Positions 42,550-52,053 are shown, numbered from the stretch's first letter. The stretch is 64,000 nt of DNA from Sediminicola sp035798135 (GCA_035798135.1 JAPFBR010000003.1:1-64000); one strand, 5' to 3'. A program made the numbers and translations. The notes: a model not told the origin generated them from the letters alone.

Positions 42550-43908
42550 ATGGACGGACTGCTTACCTACATCATTATTGGAATATTATTTTTGGGCCTT
42601 GGCTTTTTTCTTGGTCAATATATTCAGAATCTCAAAACGAAATCAGGTCAAAGTGCTCTAGTGGAACGGGAACAACAATTGCGTTTTAATCTTACCTCTT
42701 TGGAAGAAAAACTAAGGAGCACCGATGAGGAAAAGAACCAACTACGTTCAGAAAAGGAACAATTGGGCAACCAAGTTACACGGTACCAGGCAGATCTGGA
42801 GAATTTGGAGCTAAAAAACAGGGAGCAAAAACAAGAAGTGGAAAAGCTTCAGGAAAAGTTCACTAAAGAGTTCGAAAATTTGGCCAATAAGATTTTGGAT
42901 GAAAAGAGTACCAAATTCACCGAACAGAACAGGGAAAATATCAAAAATATACTTATCCCTCTACAGGAAAAGATCTTGCTTTTTGAAAAAAAGGTTGATG
43001 ACAGCCAAAAAGAAAGCGTGGGGATGCACTCCGCTTTAAAGGAACAACTGGCCAATCTACAGACGCAGAATCTAAAGATCACCCAAGAAGCGGAAAACCT
43101 TACCAAGGCCTTAAAAGGAGACAGTAAGATGCAGGGGAACTGGGGAGAACTGGTATTGGAACGGGTATTGGAAAAATCTGGCTTGGAAAAGGATCGTGAA
43201 TATACGGTACAACAAAGTTTTACAAGAGAGGATGGAAGCCGGGTCCTTCCGGATGTCATCATCAACCTTCCTGATGGCAAAAAAATGATCGTGGATTCCA
43301 AAGTGTCCCTGACAGATTATGAGCGTTATGTGAATGCTGAAGACGATATGCGTGATAGGTTCCTAAAAGACCACGTCAATTCACTTCGAAGGCACGTGGA
43401 TCAATTATCCGCTAAAAAATATGAGGATCTTTACGAAATGGAGAGTCCAGATTTTGTATTGATGTTCGTTCCAATAGAACCCGCATTTGCCATTGCCATC
43501 AATAATGACAATTCCTTATATAATAAGGCATTTGAACAAAATATTATCATTGTGACCCCTTCTACCCTCTTGGCAACTTTAAGGACCATAGACAGTATGT
43601 GGAACAATGAAAAACAACAGCGTAACGCCATTGAGATTGCCCGTCAGGCTGGAGCACTTTATGATAAGTTTGAAGGGTTTGTTGCCGATCTTACCAAAGT
43701 GGGAAAAAAAATGGATGAGGCCAAACAGGAATACAAAGGAGCCATGAACAAATTGGTAGATGGTAGGGGAAATATCATTACCAGCATTGAAAAGCTTAAA
43801 AAAATGGGGGCAAAAACTAAAAAATCAATCCCCGAATCAATATTAAAACGTGCACAGGAAGATGATCTTGAGGACGACTTAGAGGAAGAATCTAAACTTG
43901 AACTATGA
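42550..43908 (+). CDS. rmuC: DNA recombination protein RmuC
   Basis: A 452-residue protein with an N-terminal membrane segment (about 5-22, LTYIIIGILFLGLGFFLGQYI), a long coiled coil (about 30-180) and a C-terminal nuclease-like domain of the PD-(D/E)xK type, with VLPDVIINLPDGKKMIVDSKVSLTDYERY carrying the D...DSK residues. RmuC limits inversions between short inverted repeats and is implicated in limiting foreign DNA. It is the first gene of a three-gene operon: its stop overlaps the next start by 4 bases. Confidence 0.95.
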   Translation: MDGLLTYIIIGILFLGLGFFLGQYIQNLKTKSGQSALVEREQQLRFNLTSLEEKLRSTDEEKNQLRSEKEQLGNQVTRYQADLENLELKNREQKQEVEKLQEKFTKEFENLANKILDEKSTKFTEQNRENIKNILIPLQEKILLFEKKVDDSQKESVGMHSALKEQLANLQTQNLKITQEAENLTKALKGDSKMQGNWGELVLERVLEKSGLEKDREYTVQQSFTREDGSRVLPDVIINLPDGKKMIVDSKVSLTDYERYVNAEDDMRDRFLKDHVNSLRRHVDQLSAKKYEDLYEMESPDFVLMFVPIEPAFAIAINNDNSLYNKAFEQNIIIVTPSTLLATLRTIDSMWNNEKQQRNAIEIARQAGALYDKFEGFVADLTKVGKKMDEAKQEYKGAMNKLVDGRGNIITSIEKLKKMGAKTKKSIPESILKRAQEDDLEDDLEEESKLEL

Positions 43909-44270
43909 AAAAATTTCTGATTATAGGTGTTGTATCAATAATAGCCATCTTTTCCCTGTACTATGCCTTTATTTATTATGTACCCTACAGCGATGGCGTA
44001 CGTTCGGGAGAGCTTATAAAAATAAGCCACAAGGGAGTTTTGATCAAAACTTGGGAAGGGGAAATCAGCCAGGGCATCTCTGGGGCCCAGATCTTTACCT
44101 TTTCGGTGTTGGACAAAGATCAAGAAGTAATAGACAAGCTACAGGAATATCAGGGCCAATATGTAAAAGTAAATTATGTTGAACGGTTCAAAACCTTTTC
44201 ATGGTTAGGGGACACCAGATATTTTATTACGGATGTAAAGCCAGAACAATCACCACATTTCAGAAACTAA
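43905..44270 (+). CDS. Small membrane-anchored protein of unknown function
   Basis: A 121-residue protein with an N-terminal hydrophobic anchor (KKFLIIGVVSIIAIFSLYYAFIYYV) and a beta-rich soluble part that includes YSDGVRSGELIKISHKGVLIKTWEGE and YQGQYVKVNYVERFKTFSW. From memory, database entries for relatives sometimes carry the name 6-phosphogluconate dehydrogenase, which this protein cannot be: it is far too short and has no nucleotide-binding motif. It overlaps rmuC by 4 bases and lies 6 bases before the thioesterase gene, so the three are co-expressed. Confidence 0.8.
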   Translation: MKKFLIIGVVSIIAIFSLYYAFIYYVPYSDGVRSGELIKISHKGVLIKTWEGEISQGISGAQIFTFSVLDKDQEVIDKLQEYQGQYVKVNYVERFKTFSWLGDTRYFITDVKPEQSPHFRN

Positions 44271-44276
44271 CCACCC

Positions 44277-44822
44277 ATGGAAAAGTTTAAGACACCTAAA
44301 GAAACCCGCATATCCTTAACGGAGTTAATGCTACCTGCACATTCTAATTTTGGAGGAAAAATACACGGAGGATACATCTTAAATTTGATGGATCAAATTG
44401 CCTTCGCATGTGCCTCCAAACATTCACGGAGCTATTGCGTAACGGCATCGGTCAACAAAGTAGATTTTTTGAATCCCATAGAAGTCGGAGAACTTGTTTC
44501 CTTAAAAGCTTCTATCAATTATACAGGCCGTACTTCCATGGTCGTTGGCGTAAGGGTAGAATCGGAGAACATAACCACTGGGAAAGTCACGCATTGTAAT
44601 TCCTCCTATTTTACCATGGTTGCCAAAGATTCCAATGGCAAAAACATTCCTATCCCTGGTCTTCTCCTAACGGACAAACAAGGGGTTAGACGGTTTGCGC
44701 GCAGTATTCAACGAAAAAACGAATCTATCTCAAGAAGTACCAAGTTTACTTCTTCCAAGTTTCAATTGGCGGAATACTTGGAAGCATTAAAATCCGAAAA
44801 TGTTAGTCTCGAACTGACATAA
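44277..44822 (+). CDS. Acyl-CoA thioesterase (hotdog fold)
   Basis: A 181-residue hotdog-fold thioesterase of the YciA/BACH class, hydrolysing acyl-CoA. It shows TRISLTELMLPAHSNFGGKIHGGYILNLMDQIAFACASKH with the active-site Asp/Asn region, then SVNKVDFLNPIEVGELVSLKASINYTGRTSM. The C-terminal 40 residues are a charged extension. It is the last gene of the rmuC operon and runs 20 bases into the end of pgl on the other strand. Confidence 0.9.
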   Translation: MEKFKTPKETRISLTELMLPAHSNFGGKIHGGYILNLMDQIAFACASKHSRSYCVTASVNKVDFLNPIEVGELVSLKASINYTGRTSMVVGVRVESENITTGKVTHCNSSYFTMVAKDSNGKNIPIPGLLLTDKQGVRRFARSIQRKNESISRSTKFTSSKFQLAEYLEALKSENVSLELT

Positions 44823-45528
44823 GTCCCTTGGCCGCATCAGAATCTAAAAACCAGGTAAGTTGTCCGGAAATTGGGGCCACCAAAGAAGCTGGATAGGAAA
44901 CATAGTCTCCTTCCTTTTTCATGATTTCTTCCACTTTTTCCGATTTACCGGCACCTGTAACCAAAAAAGCAACCTCTTTTGAATTATTTATGATCTTGCC
45001 GGTAATCGTGATTCTTCGCTGCCCAGAATCTGGATGCACCGCAACCGCACAATTGGTTTTGGAATCCCACAGCTCAATTTCGTGGGGAAAGATGGAAGCC
45101 GTATGCCCGTCATCGCCCATTCCTAAAATAACCAGATCAAACTGGGGTATCTTCTTGCGTTTTGGTAAATTTTCGTCCAAAAGCTGGCCATATCTCTTTG
45201 CTTCATCCTTTGGATCATCCTCACCGTGGATACGGTGAATATTGCCTGTTGGAATTTTAATTTTTTCAAATAAGTGCAGCACGGTCATTTTATAATTGCT
45301 CTCATCATGGGTTGGAGCAACACAACGTTCGTCTCCCCAATAAAAATGTACATGCTGCCAATTAATGATTGTTCCATATTCTGCGGCAAGCAGATCAAAG
45401 ACTATTTTGGGGGTGCTTCCACCAGATAGGGCAATATGTACGTCTTCCTTAGATTTTGTGATTTTCGCCAAATATTCCGAGAAACGTTTGGCTACTTCTT
45501 CTTTGCTTCTATATATTTTAAGTTCCAT
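44803..45528 (-). CDS. pgl: 6-Phosphogluconolactonase
   Basis: A 241-residue enzyme that hydrolyses 6-phosphoglucono-lactone, the second step of the oxidative pentose phosphate pathway. It has IALSGGSTPKIVFDLL, VHFYWGDERCVAPTHDESNYKM and LVILGMGDDGHTASIFPH, the three signatures of the NagB-like DevB/Pgl family. It lies 9 bases downstream of zwf on the same strand, so the two are one operon, and ends with a 20-base overlap with the thioesterase gene. Confidence 0.96.
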   Translation of the reverse strand: MELKIYRSKEEVAKRFSEYLAKITKSKEDVHIALSGGSTPKIVFDLLAAEYGTIINWQHVHFYWGDERCVAPTHDESNYKMTVLHLFEKIKIPTGNIHRIHGEDDPKDEAKRYGQLLDENLPKRKKIPQFDLVILGMGDDGHTASIFPHEIELWDSKTNCAVAVHPDSGQRRITITGKIINNSKEVAFLVTGAGKSEKVEEIMKKEGDYVSYPASLVAPISGQLTWFLDSDAAKGLMSVRD

Positions 45529-45537
45529 TGTGTTTTT

Positions 45538-47070
45538 TTAACTAATTACGCAGAAGCCGGGATCATCTGCCATATGTTCTCCTGGGTTCCTCCACCCCAT
45601 ACTGCCCTCTATAAGGTCATCCCCATTTTTGGGGCCCCATACGCCAGCAGAATACCCATAGGTACGCACATCTGGGCCTTTTTCCCAGTAATTGAGAATG
45701 GGGTCCACAAAGCTCCATGCCGCCTCTACCTCATCTGCCCTGGCATAAAGTGTGGCATCGCCCTGCATGGCATCCAATAATAAACGCTCATAAGCTTCCA
45801 TCACATTGGTTTCGGAAAGACTTGAATAGTAAAAATCCAAATTGGCGCGTTCTACCTTAAAGCCTTGGCCCGGAACTTTTACTCCAAATTTGATCATGAT
45901 TCCCTCATCGGGTTGAATGCGGATAATTAATTTATTATCCTTATTGTTCATATCGGAGTTCTTGAATATTTGATGGTGGGGAGATTCAAAATGAATCACC
46001 ACTTCTGTGACTTTAGTGGGCATTCTTTTCGCTGTTCTCACGTAAAAGGGAACATCCTTCCAACGCCAATTATCAACATAAAATTTAATGGCCGCATAGG
46101 TTTCCGTCATGGACTGTGGGTGCACATCGTCCTCTTCCCTATATCCCTTTATGTGCTTCCCATTGGATTCAGAGGCTATATACTGGCCTCTAATCGTATT
46201 TTTGGCCAAAGTCTCATCATCCAACATAATGCGCAAGGATTTTAAAGCTTTTACTTTTTCATTCCTAATTTCCTCCGCACTGGAATCAATGGGAGGCTCC
46301 ATGACTATGAAGGATATGATTTGTAGCAGATGGTTTTGGAACATATCACGCAGAGCGCCCGATTTATCATAATAGCCACCCCTTTTTTCCACCCCAACAC
46401 TTTCCGCATTGGTAATTTCAACATGGTGGATGTAGTTCCTGTTCCAGAGTGGTTCAAAAATACTATTGGAAAACCGTGTCACCAATAAATTCTGTACCGT
46501 TTCCTTGCCCAAATAATGGTCTATCCTATAGATCTGGGATTCTTTGAAAAATTTCTGAAGTCCTTTGTTCAATTTTTTGGCCGTGTCCAGGCTATATCCG
46601 AAGGGTTTTTCCACTATGACCCTTTTCCAACCCTTGGTTTCATCATTCAGGCCTTGATCGGAAAGGCTTTTGGCTATGACCTCGTATAAATTGGGAGGCG
46701 TAGAAAAGTAAAATATGAAATTGTCATTAGTACCGTACTTTTTATTTAGATCTTTGATCCGTTTAGAAATATTGGTGTAGTCCGTATCGTAATCCTTGCC
46801 CAAATCCTCGTAGAACAATTTATCGGAGAACGCTTTTATAAAATCTTCTTTTCCGGCCTTGACCCTTTCTTTAAGATAGCTGCTTTCGTGTACCACCTTT
46901 TTCCGGAACTCCTCGTCGGACATATTGCTCCTACTTGCTCCTAATACCACAAATTTTTCAGGAAGATCTTTTCCTTTATACAGATTAAAAAGTGCTGGGA
47001 CCAATTTTCGGGCAGTAAGATCTCCAGAGGCGCCAAAAATTACCAACATTTGATTTGCAGTTTTATTCAT
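45538..47070 (-). CDS. zwf: Glucose-6-phosphate 1-dehydrogenase
   Basis: A 510-residue enzyme that oxidises glucose 6-phosphate with reduction of NAD(P). The N-terminal Rossmann motif is VIFGASGDLTARKLVPALFNL (GASGDLT), and the active-site signature is RIDHYLGKETVQN with the catalytic His downstream. The length is standard. It is the first gene of the zwf-pgl operon and is divergent from gnd across about 230 bases, so the whole oxidative branch sits at one locus. Confidence 0.97.
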   Translation of the reverse strand: MNKTANQMLVIFGASGDLTARKLVPALFNLYKGKDLPEKFVVLGASRSNMSDEEFRKKVVHESSYLKERVKAGKEDFIKAFSDKLFYEDLGKDYDTDYTNISKRIKDLNKKYGTNDNFIFYFSTPPNLYEVIAKSLSDQGLNDETKGWKRVIVEKPFGYSLDTAKKLNKGLQKFFKESQIYRIDHYLGKETVQNLLVTRFSNSIFEPLWNRNYIHHVEITNAESVGVEKRGGYYDKSGALRDMFQNHLLQIISFIVMEPPIDSSAEEIRNEKVKALKSLRIMLDDETLAKNTIRGQYIASESNGKHIKGYREEDDVHPQSMTETYAAIKFYVDNWRWKDVPFYVRTAKRMPTKVTEVVIHFESPHHQIFKNSDMNNKDNKLIIRIQPDEGIMIKFGVKVPGQGFKVERANLDFYYSSLSETNVMEAYERLLLDAMQGDATLYARADEVEAAWSFVDPILNYWEKGPDVRTYGYSAGVWGPKNGDDLIEGSMGWRNPGEHMADDPGFCVIS

Positions 47071-47301
47071 ATTTTATAGCAATTGCATTGGAATTTATCC
47101 ATTTATATAACAAAATCAGCCTAAAAAGATACATTGGGAGTTTCAAAAAAAACTATAGGTCCAAAAGTCGATATTTTAAATTAATTTTGAAATCATTCTA
47201 GTTTGGTGCTAAGATAAAAATTATTTAAGTTATACAATTTACAACGTAAATTACTTAACATAACAATAGTGAATTCCTTTAATTCACAACAAAAAACAAT
47301 T

Positions 47302-48714
47302 ATGGAGAATTCTACATACGATTTTGGGCTTATAGGTCTTGGTGTCATGGGACGTAACTTTATTCTGAATGTGGCCGATAATAACTTTTCTGCTTTTGGC
47401 TATGATTTGGATCAAGAAAAGGTGGATGCCCTTATAGTGGAGGGTGGCAATACCAAGAAGGTCAATGCTTCAACAGACCTTAAAACTTTTGTTCAGTCCT
47501 TGTCCAAGCCCAGAAAAATTATGCTTTTGGTCCCTGCAGGTAAAATTGTGGATTCCGTTATAGAAAGTCTATTGCCAGAAATTGACAAGGACGACCTAAT
47601 CATAGATGGAGGAAATTCCTTCTTTACGGATACGGATCGAAGGGAGTCCTATTTAAAGGAAAAGGGCATTCACTTCTTTGGATCCGGTGTTTCTGGAGGG
47701 GCAAAAGGAGCTAGAAAAGGCCCTAGTATTATGCCTGGCGGTAATAAAGAAGCATACAAAGAGGTTCAACCCATTTTTGAAGCAGTCTCCGCTAAATTTA
47801 ACGGAGAGCCTTGCGTCGCCTATTTGGGACCAAAATCGGCCGGGAACTATGTGAAAATGGTCCATAATGGTATTGAATACGGGTTAATGCAACTGACCTC
47901 GGAAATCTATGATTTGCTAAAAAAGGCCGGCGGATATAACAATGATGAACTTCATGCTATTTTCAATGAATGGAACCAAGGAAGGTTACAATCTTTCCTA
48001 ATTGAAATAACAGCCGAGATCTTTAACCAAAAAGATGATAAAGGCAATGGTGCCCTTGTGGACAAAATTTTGGATAAAGCCAAGCAAAAGGGAACCGGTA
48101 AATGGACCTCTCAAAATGCAATGGATCTGGGCATTCCAGTTCCATCCATTGACGTTGCCGTAAGTATGCGTGAGATTTCTGCCTTAAAAGAGGAACGTGT
48201 GTTGGCCGATAAATTATATGGGCGACCAGAACCAGCTGCAATTGACAAAAAGGAACTTGTGAAAATGGCGGAAGCGGCCCTATATTTCGCTTTTATCAAT
48301 ACCTACGCCCAAGGGTTGCACCAATTGAAAGACGCCTCAAAGGAATATGGGTATGAACTGGATCTTTCGGTCATTGCCAAAATATGGAGGGCGGGCTGTA
48401 TCATCAGAGCCGCCATGTTGGAAGATATTTCATCTGCCTATACGTCTGATAAAGACCTACCCAATTTGTTGCTGGCACCGGCCTTTGTCACAAAAGTACG
48501 GGGTACCGTTGCTTCAGCCAGGCAAGTTGTGGCCTATGCCGCAACAAGTGGGATACCCCTACCGGGATTGTCCAACTCCTTGACCTATTTTGACGCTTAT
48601 ACCTCCAGTAGGTTGCCTTTGAACCTAATACAGGCACAACGGGATCATTTTGGCTCCCACACCTATGAAAGGGTGGATATGGAAGGGGTTTTCCATACCG
48701 AATGGGGATTATAA
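47302..48714 (+). CDS. gnd: 6-Phosphogluconate dehydrogenase (decarboxylating)
   Basis: A 470-residue enzyme that converts 6-phosphogluconate to ribulose 5-phosphate and CO2. The N-terminal dinucleotide motif is FGLIGLGVMGRNFILNVAD, with the substrate region SGVSGGAKGARKGPSIMPGG and the catalytic Lys in KSAGNYVKMVHNGIEYG. Residues RAGCIIRA and the C-terminal SNSLTYFDAYTSSRLP are typical of the 470-residue long type. The ATG at 47302 is preferred to a GTG 11 codons upstream because the protein then starts as family members do. A strong terminator follows. Confidence 0.97.
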   Translation: MENSTYDFGLIGLGVMGRNFILNVADNNFSAFGYDLDQEKVDALIVEGGNTKKVNASTDLKTFVQSLSKPRKIMLLVPAGKIVDSVIESLLPEIDKDDLIIDGGNSFFTDTDRRESYLKEKGIHFFGSGVSGGAKGARKGPSIMPGGNKEAYKEVQPIFEAVSAKFNGEPCVAYLGPKSAGNYVKMVHNGIEYGLMQLTSEIYDLLKKAGGYNNDELHAIFNEWNQGRLQSFLIEITAEIFNQKDDKGNGALVDKILDKAKQKGTGKWTSQNAMDLGIPVPSIDVAVSMREISALKEERVLADKLYGRPEPAAIDKKELVKMAEAALYFAFINTYAQGLHQLKDASKEYGYELDLSVIAKIWRAGCIIRAAMLEDISSAYTSDKDLPNLLLAPAFVTKVRGTVASARQVVAYAATSGIPLPGLSNSLTYFDAYTSSRLPLNLIQAQRDHFGSHTYERVDMEGVFHTEWGL

Positions 48715-48733
48715 TAAAAGTATCCGAATAAAT

Positions 48734-48769
48734 AAAAAAGCCCTGTAAAATGTTTACAGGGCTTTTTTT
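48734..48769. terminator. Terminator after gnd, facing carB
   Basis: A perfect 16-bp stem, arms 48734-48749 and 48753-48768, with a 3-base loop, holding AGCCCTGTAAA on the left and TTTACAGGGCT on the right, with A and T tracts. It lies about 20 bases after gnd and 45 bases before the end of carB, so it can serve both strands. Confidence 0.9.
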
Positions 48770-48813
48770 GTGTTTTAAGCAAATCTCCTTGGTCATAGGG
48801 ATTTGCTCTAATA

Positions 48814-51666
48814 TTACTTGCTCAAGTACATTTTACGCCTGTGGTACAGGTTATAGAATTCATCGTCCTTAAGGTTATCTATAAATAAGATACTTTCTCC
48901 CGTACTTTTCATTTCTGGACCCAAATTTTTATTTACGTTCGGGAACTTATCAAAAGAGAAAACCGGTTGTTTAATCGCAAAACCTTCCAATTGTGGATTG
49001 AAATTGAAATCTTTCACCTTCTTCTCCCCTAACATTACTTTGGTGGCATAGTTCACATAAGGTTCCTTATAAGCCTTTGAAATAAAAGGTACCGTACGTG
49101 AAGCCCTAGGGTTGGCTTCGATGATGTATACAATATCATGCTTTATCGCAAATTGAATGTTGATAAGGCCTACCGTATTTAGGGCCAAAGCAATCTTCTT
49201 AGTATGGTCTTTGATCTGCTGCATTACAAACTCCCCAAGGTTAAAGGGTGGCAATGTTGCATTGGAATCCCCTGAATGGATTCCACATGGTTCTATATGT
49301 TCCATGATACCAATAATGTAAACATCCTCACCATCACAAATGGCATCTGCTTCCGCTTCTATTGCTCCGTCCAAATAGTGGTCCAACAACAACTTATTGT
49401 TGGGGATAGATCTCAAAAGACCTACCACATGGGCTTCCAATTCTTCTTTGTTAATGACGATTTTCATGCCTTGTCCCCCCAATACGTAAGATGGTCTAAC
49501 TAATAGTGGGAAGTTTAGGCGATCTGATAATTCCAAAGCCTCTTGGGCAGTTTCTGCAACCCCGAATTCTGGAAAAGGTATATCGTTTTCTTGCAATAAT
49601 TTGGAGAAACTCCCTCTATCCTCGGCCAAGTCCAATGATTTAAAGCTGGTACCAATAATCTTGATGCCGTACTTATCCAATTTTTCAGCTAGTTTCAATG
49701 CGGTCTGTCCTCCTAATTGAACAATGACCCCTTCCGGCTTTTCATGGCGGATAATGTCATAAATATGTTCCCAGAATACAGGCTCGAAATAAAGCTTATC
49801 GGCCGTATCGAAATCCGTGGATACCGTTTCTGGATTACAGTTGATCATGATGGTCTCATAGCCACATTCGGCAGCAGCCAAAACCCCATGGACACAACAG
49901 TAGTCAAATTCTATTCCCTGACCAATTCTGTTTGGTCCGGAGCCTAGTACCACAATCTTTTTCTTATCGGTAACAATACTGTCGTTCTGCACATACCTTT
50001 TGCCATCGGCAGTTTCTATTTCCGCCTCAAAAGTGGAATAGTAATAAGGGGTCATAGCCTTAAATTCGGCCGCACAGGTATCTACCAATTTGTACACCCT
50101 GTTGATACCCAAAGAAGATCTTTTATTGTAGACCTCGCTTTCATAGCAGTCTACCATATGTGCAATTTGTCTGTCGGCGAAACCTTTCTGTTTCGCTTCC
50201 AACAACAAATCTTTGGGTAAGGATTCAATAGTGTATTTTTCGATTTCTTTTTCCAAGAAATTTAATTCTTCATACTGCCTTAAGAACCACATATCAATCT
50301 TAGTGATCTCATGGATCCTACTCAACGGAATACCCAATTGAATGGCGTCATAAATAACAAAGACACGGTCCCAACTTGGGATGGTCAACTTACTGATGAT
50401 CTGATCGTAATCTTTATATCCTTTTCCATCTGCCCCCAGGCCATTTCTTGAGATTTCCAAGGATTGTGTGGCCTTGTGCAAGGCTTCCTGAAAAGATCTC
50501 CCAATCCCCATTACTTCCCCTACCGATTTCATTTGAAGACCCAATGTTCTGTCGGATCCCTCAAACTTATCAAAGTTCCATCTTGGAATTTTTACGATCA
50601 CATAATCCAAGGTAGGCTCAAACAAGGCCGAGGTGGATTTAGTAATTTGATTGTCCAATTCATCCAAATTATAACCAATTGCCAATTTGGTGGCAATTTT
50701 TGCAATGGGATATCCTGTAGCTTTTGATGCCAAGGCCGATGATCGTGAAACTCTTGGATTGATCTCTATAGCAATAATATCCTCCTTTTCATCAGGACTA
50801 ACGGCAAATTGCACGTTACAGCCTCCAGCAAAATCACCTATACTGCGCATCATCAAAATGGCCATATCCCGCATTTTCTGGTATGTTTTATCAGAAAGCG
50901 TCATAGCTGGTGCAACGGTGATGGAATCTCCTGTATGGATTCCCATGGGATCCATGTTCTCAATGGCACAGATGATGACCACGTTATCGTTTTTATCACG
51001 TAACAGTTCTAACTCATACTCTTTCCAGCCTAAAAGGGCCTTATCTATCATTACCTCATGGATGGGTGAAATCTCCAAGCCACGACTTAACAACTCATCA
51101 AAATCTTCTTGTTTGTAAACTATGGAAGCCCCTGCTCCCCCTAAGGTGTAGGAAGCTCTAATCACCAGAGGGAATCCAAAAACCTGTGCAATTTCCTTAC
51201 CTTTTAAAAACGAGGTGGCGGTAGCTTGTGGTGCCATACCTACCCCAATCTTCAACATAAGCTCACGGAATTTCTCACGATCCTCCGTAATGTTGATGGC
51301 ATCAATATCTACCCCAATAAGTTCCACACCAAAATCTTCCCAAATTCCCTTTTCAGCAGCTTCTATACATAAGTTCAATGCTGTTTGTCCACCCATCGTT
51401 GGCAAAACAGCATCAATATTAGGATGCTTCTTTAAAATCTCAATGATTGATTTGGTATTTAAAGGCTTTAAATAAATATGATCCGCCATGGACGGATCTG
51501 TCATAATGGTGGCTGGGTTGCTATTGATCAAAACGGTTTCAATGCCATCTTCGCGAAGGGAACGCAAGGATTGTGAACCGGCATAATCGAACTCACAAGC
51601 CTGTCCGATTACAATTGGACCTGAACCGATAAGTAAAACTGATTTTAAATTTTTTCTTTTTGGCAT
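48814..51666 (-). CDS. carB: Carbamoyl-phosphate synthase large subunit, lacking the allosteric domain
   Basis: A 950-residue subunit that makes carbamoyl phosphate from bicarbonate, ATP and ammonia delivered by CarA. Both ATP-grasp halves are present: the first opens SVLLIGSGPIVIGQACEFDYAG and the second VVLGSGPNRIGQGIEFDYCCVH, with ammonia-handling and ATP motifs such as YTLGGAGASIV and YVLGGQGMKIVI. The E. coli enzyme has 1073 residues, ending in an MGS-type allosteric domain; here the chain ends at MYLSK soon after the second ATP-grasp half, so it lacks that regulatory domain. carA is not in the window. Confidence 0.95.
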   Translation of the reverse strand: MPKRKNLKSVLLIGSGPIVIGQACEFDYAGSQSLRSLREDGIETVLINSNPATIMTDPSMADHIYLKPLNTKSIIEILKKHPNIDAVLPTMGGQTALNLCIEAAEKGIWEDFGVELIGVDIDAINITEDREKFRELMLKIGVGMAPQATATSFLKGKEIAQVFGFPLVIRASYTLGGAGASIVYKQEDFDELLSRGLEISPIHEVMIDKALLGWKEYELELLRDKNDNVVIICAIENMDPMGIHTGDSITVAPAMTLSDKTYQKMRDMAILMMRSIGDFAGGCNVQFAVSPDEKEDIIAIEINPRVSRSSALASKATGYPIAKIATKLAIGYNLDELDNQITKSTSALFEPTLDYVIVKIPRWNFDKFEGSDRTLGLQMKSVGEVMGIGRSFQEALHKATQSLEISRNGLGADGKGYKDYDQIISKLTIPSWDRVFVIYDAIQLGIPLSRIHEITKIDMWFLRQYEELNFLEKEIEKYTIESLPKDLLLEAKQKGFADRQIAHMVDCYESEVYNKRSSLGINRVYKLVDTCAAEFKAMTPYYYSTFEAEIETADGKRYVQNDSIVTDKKKIVVLGSGPNRIGQGIEFDYCCVHGVLAAAECGYETIMINCNPETVSTDFDTADKLYFEPVFWEHIYDIIRHEKPEGVIVQLGGQTALKLAEKLDKYGIKIIGTSFKSLDLAEDRGSFSKLLQENDIPFPEFGVAETAQEALELSDRLNFPLLVRPSYVLGGQGMKIVINKEELEAHVVGLLRSIPNNKLLLDHYLDGAIEAEADAICDGEDVYIIGIMEHIEPCGIHSGDSNATLPPFNLGEFVMQQIKDHTKKIALALNTVGLINIQFAIKHDIVYIIEANPRASRTVPFISKAYKEPYVNYATKVMLGEKKVKDFNFNPQLEGFAIKQPVFSFDKFPNVNKNLGPEMKSTGESILFIDNLKDDEFYNLYHRRKMYLSK

Positions 51667-51696
51667 TGGATGGGTGTTAAATCGATAAAATAATAA

Positions 51697-51733
51697 ACAA
51701 AAAAAAGGTGCTACTTATAAAAAGTAACACCTT
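51697..51733 (-). terminator. Terminator of rpmH
   Basis: On the minus strand AAGGTGTTACT pairs with AGTAGCACCTT (one wobble) around a 7-base loop, followed by a long T tract. It lies about 26 bases after rpmH and before the carB start, so carB is not just a continuation of the rpmH transcript. Confidence 0.82.
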
Positions 51734-51758
51734 AATATTTTTAATAACAATACAATCA

Positions 51759-51926
51759 TTATTTTTTATGTCTTGGCTCTGAAGATACACTTAGTTTTTT
51801 TCTACCCTTAGCTCTTCTTCTGGCAAGAACTTTTCTACCATTCGCTGTTGCCATGCGTTCTCTAAAACCATGTTTGTTCCTTCTCTTACGCTTTGACGGC
51901 TGATATGTTCTTTTTTGTCCTGGCAT
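51759..51926 (-). CDS. rpmH: 50S ribosomal protein L34
   Basis: A 55-residue, very basic protein of the large subunit, read directly from the sequence: it starts MPGQKRTYQPSKRKRRNKHG, contains FRERMATANGRKVLARRR and ends SVSSEPRHKK. The C-terminal SVSSEPRHKK is a recurrent Flavobacteriia feature. The N-terminal MPGQ is two residues longer than the more usual MSKRTFQPS start. Its promoter is at 51982-52012. Confidence 0.95.
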   Translation of the reverse strand: MPGQKRTYQPSKRKRRNKHGFRERMATANGRKVLARRRAKGRKKLSVSSEPRHKK

Positions 51927-51981
51927 TTTTAATACTTTTTGATGTTTTCAAAACCGCGGTTCTGTCCGCAAAATCTGGGCG

Positions 51982-52012
51982 CAAATATACGAAGAGTTTT
52001 CACTTTCACAAA
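51982..52012 (-). promoter_or_regulatory. Promoter of rpmH
   Basis: On the minus strand, TTTG (52012-52009), 19 bases, then TATATTTG (51989-51982), followed by CGCCC. It is one of the best consensus matches in the window and the rpmH start is 55 bases downstream. Confidence 0.78.
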
Positions 52013-52045
52013 TCTAATTAAAAAAATATTTACGTTTGTTTTTAT

Positions 52046-52053
52046 TACTTTTG
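52046..52053 (+). promoter_or_regulatory. Candidate -7 box of the DUF6263 gene
   Basis: TACTTTTG matches TAnnTTTG and is followed by CAA. A -33 TTTG at the right spacing is not visible. It supports the ATG at 52084 as start, because an alternative start at 52036 would lie upstream of the box. Confidence 0.5.

Noticed and set aside
47269..47301. GTG start for gnd
   Set aside because: The ATG at 47302 gives the normal dinucleotide-binding start and length.
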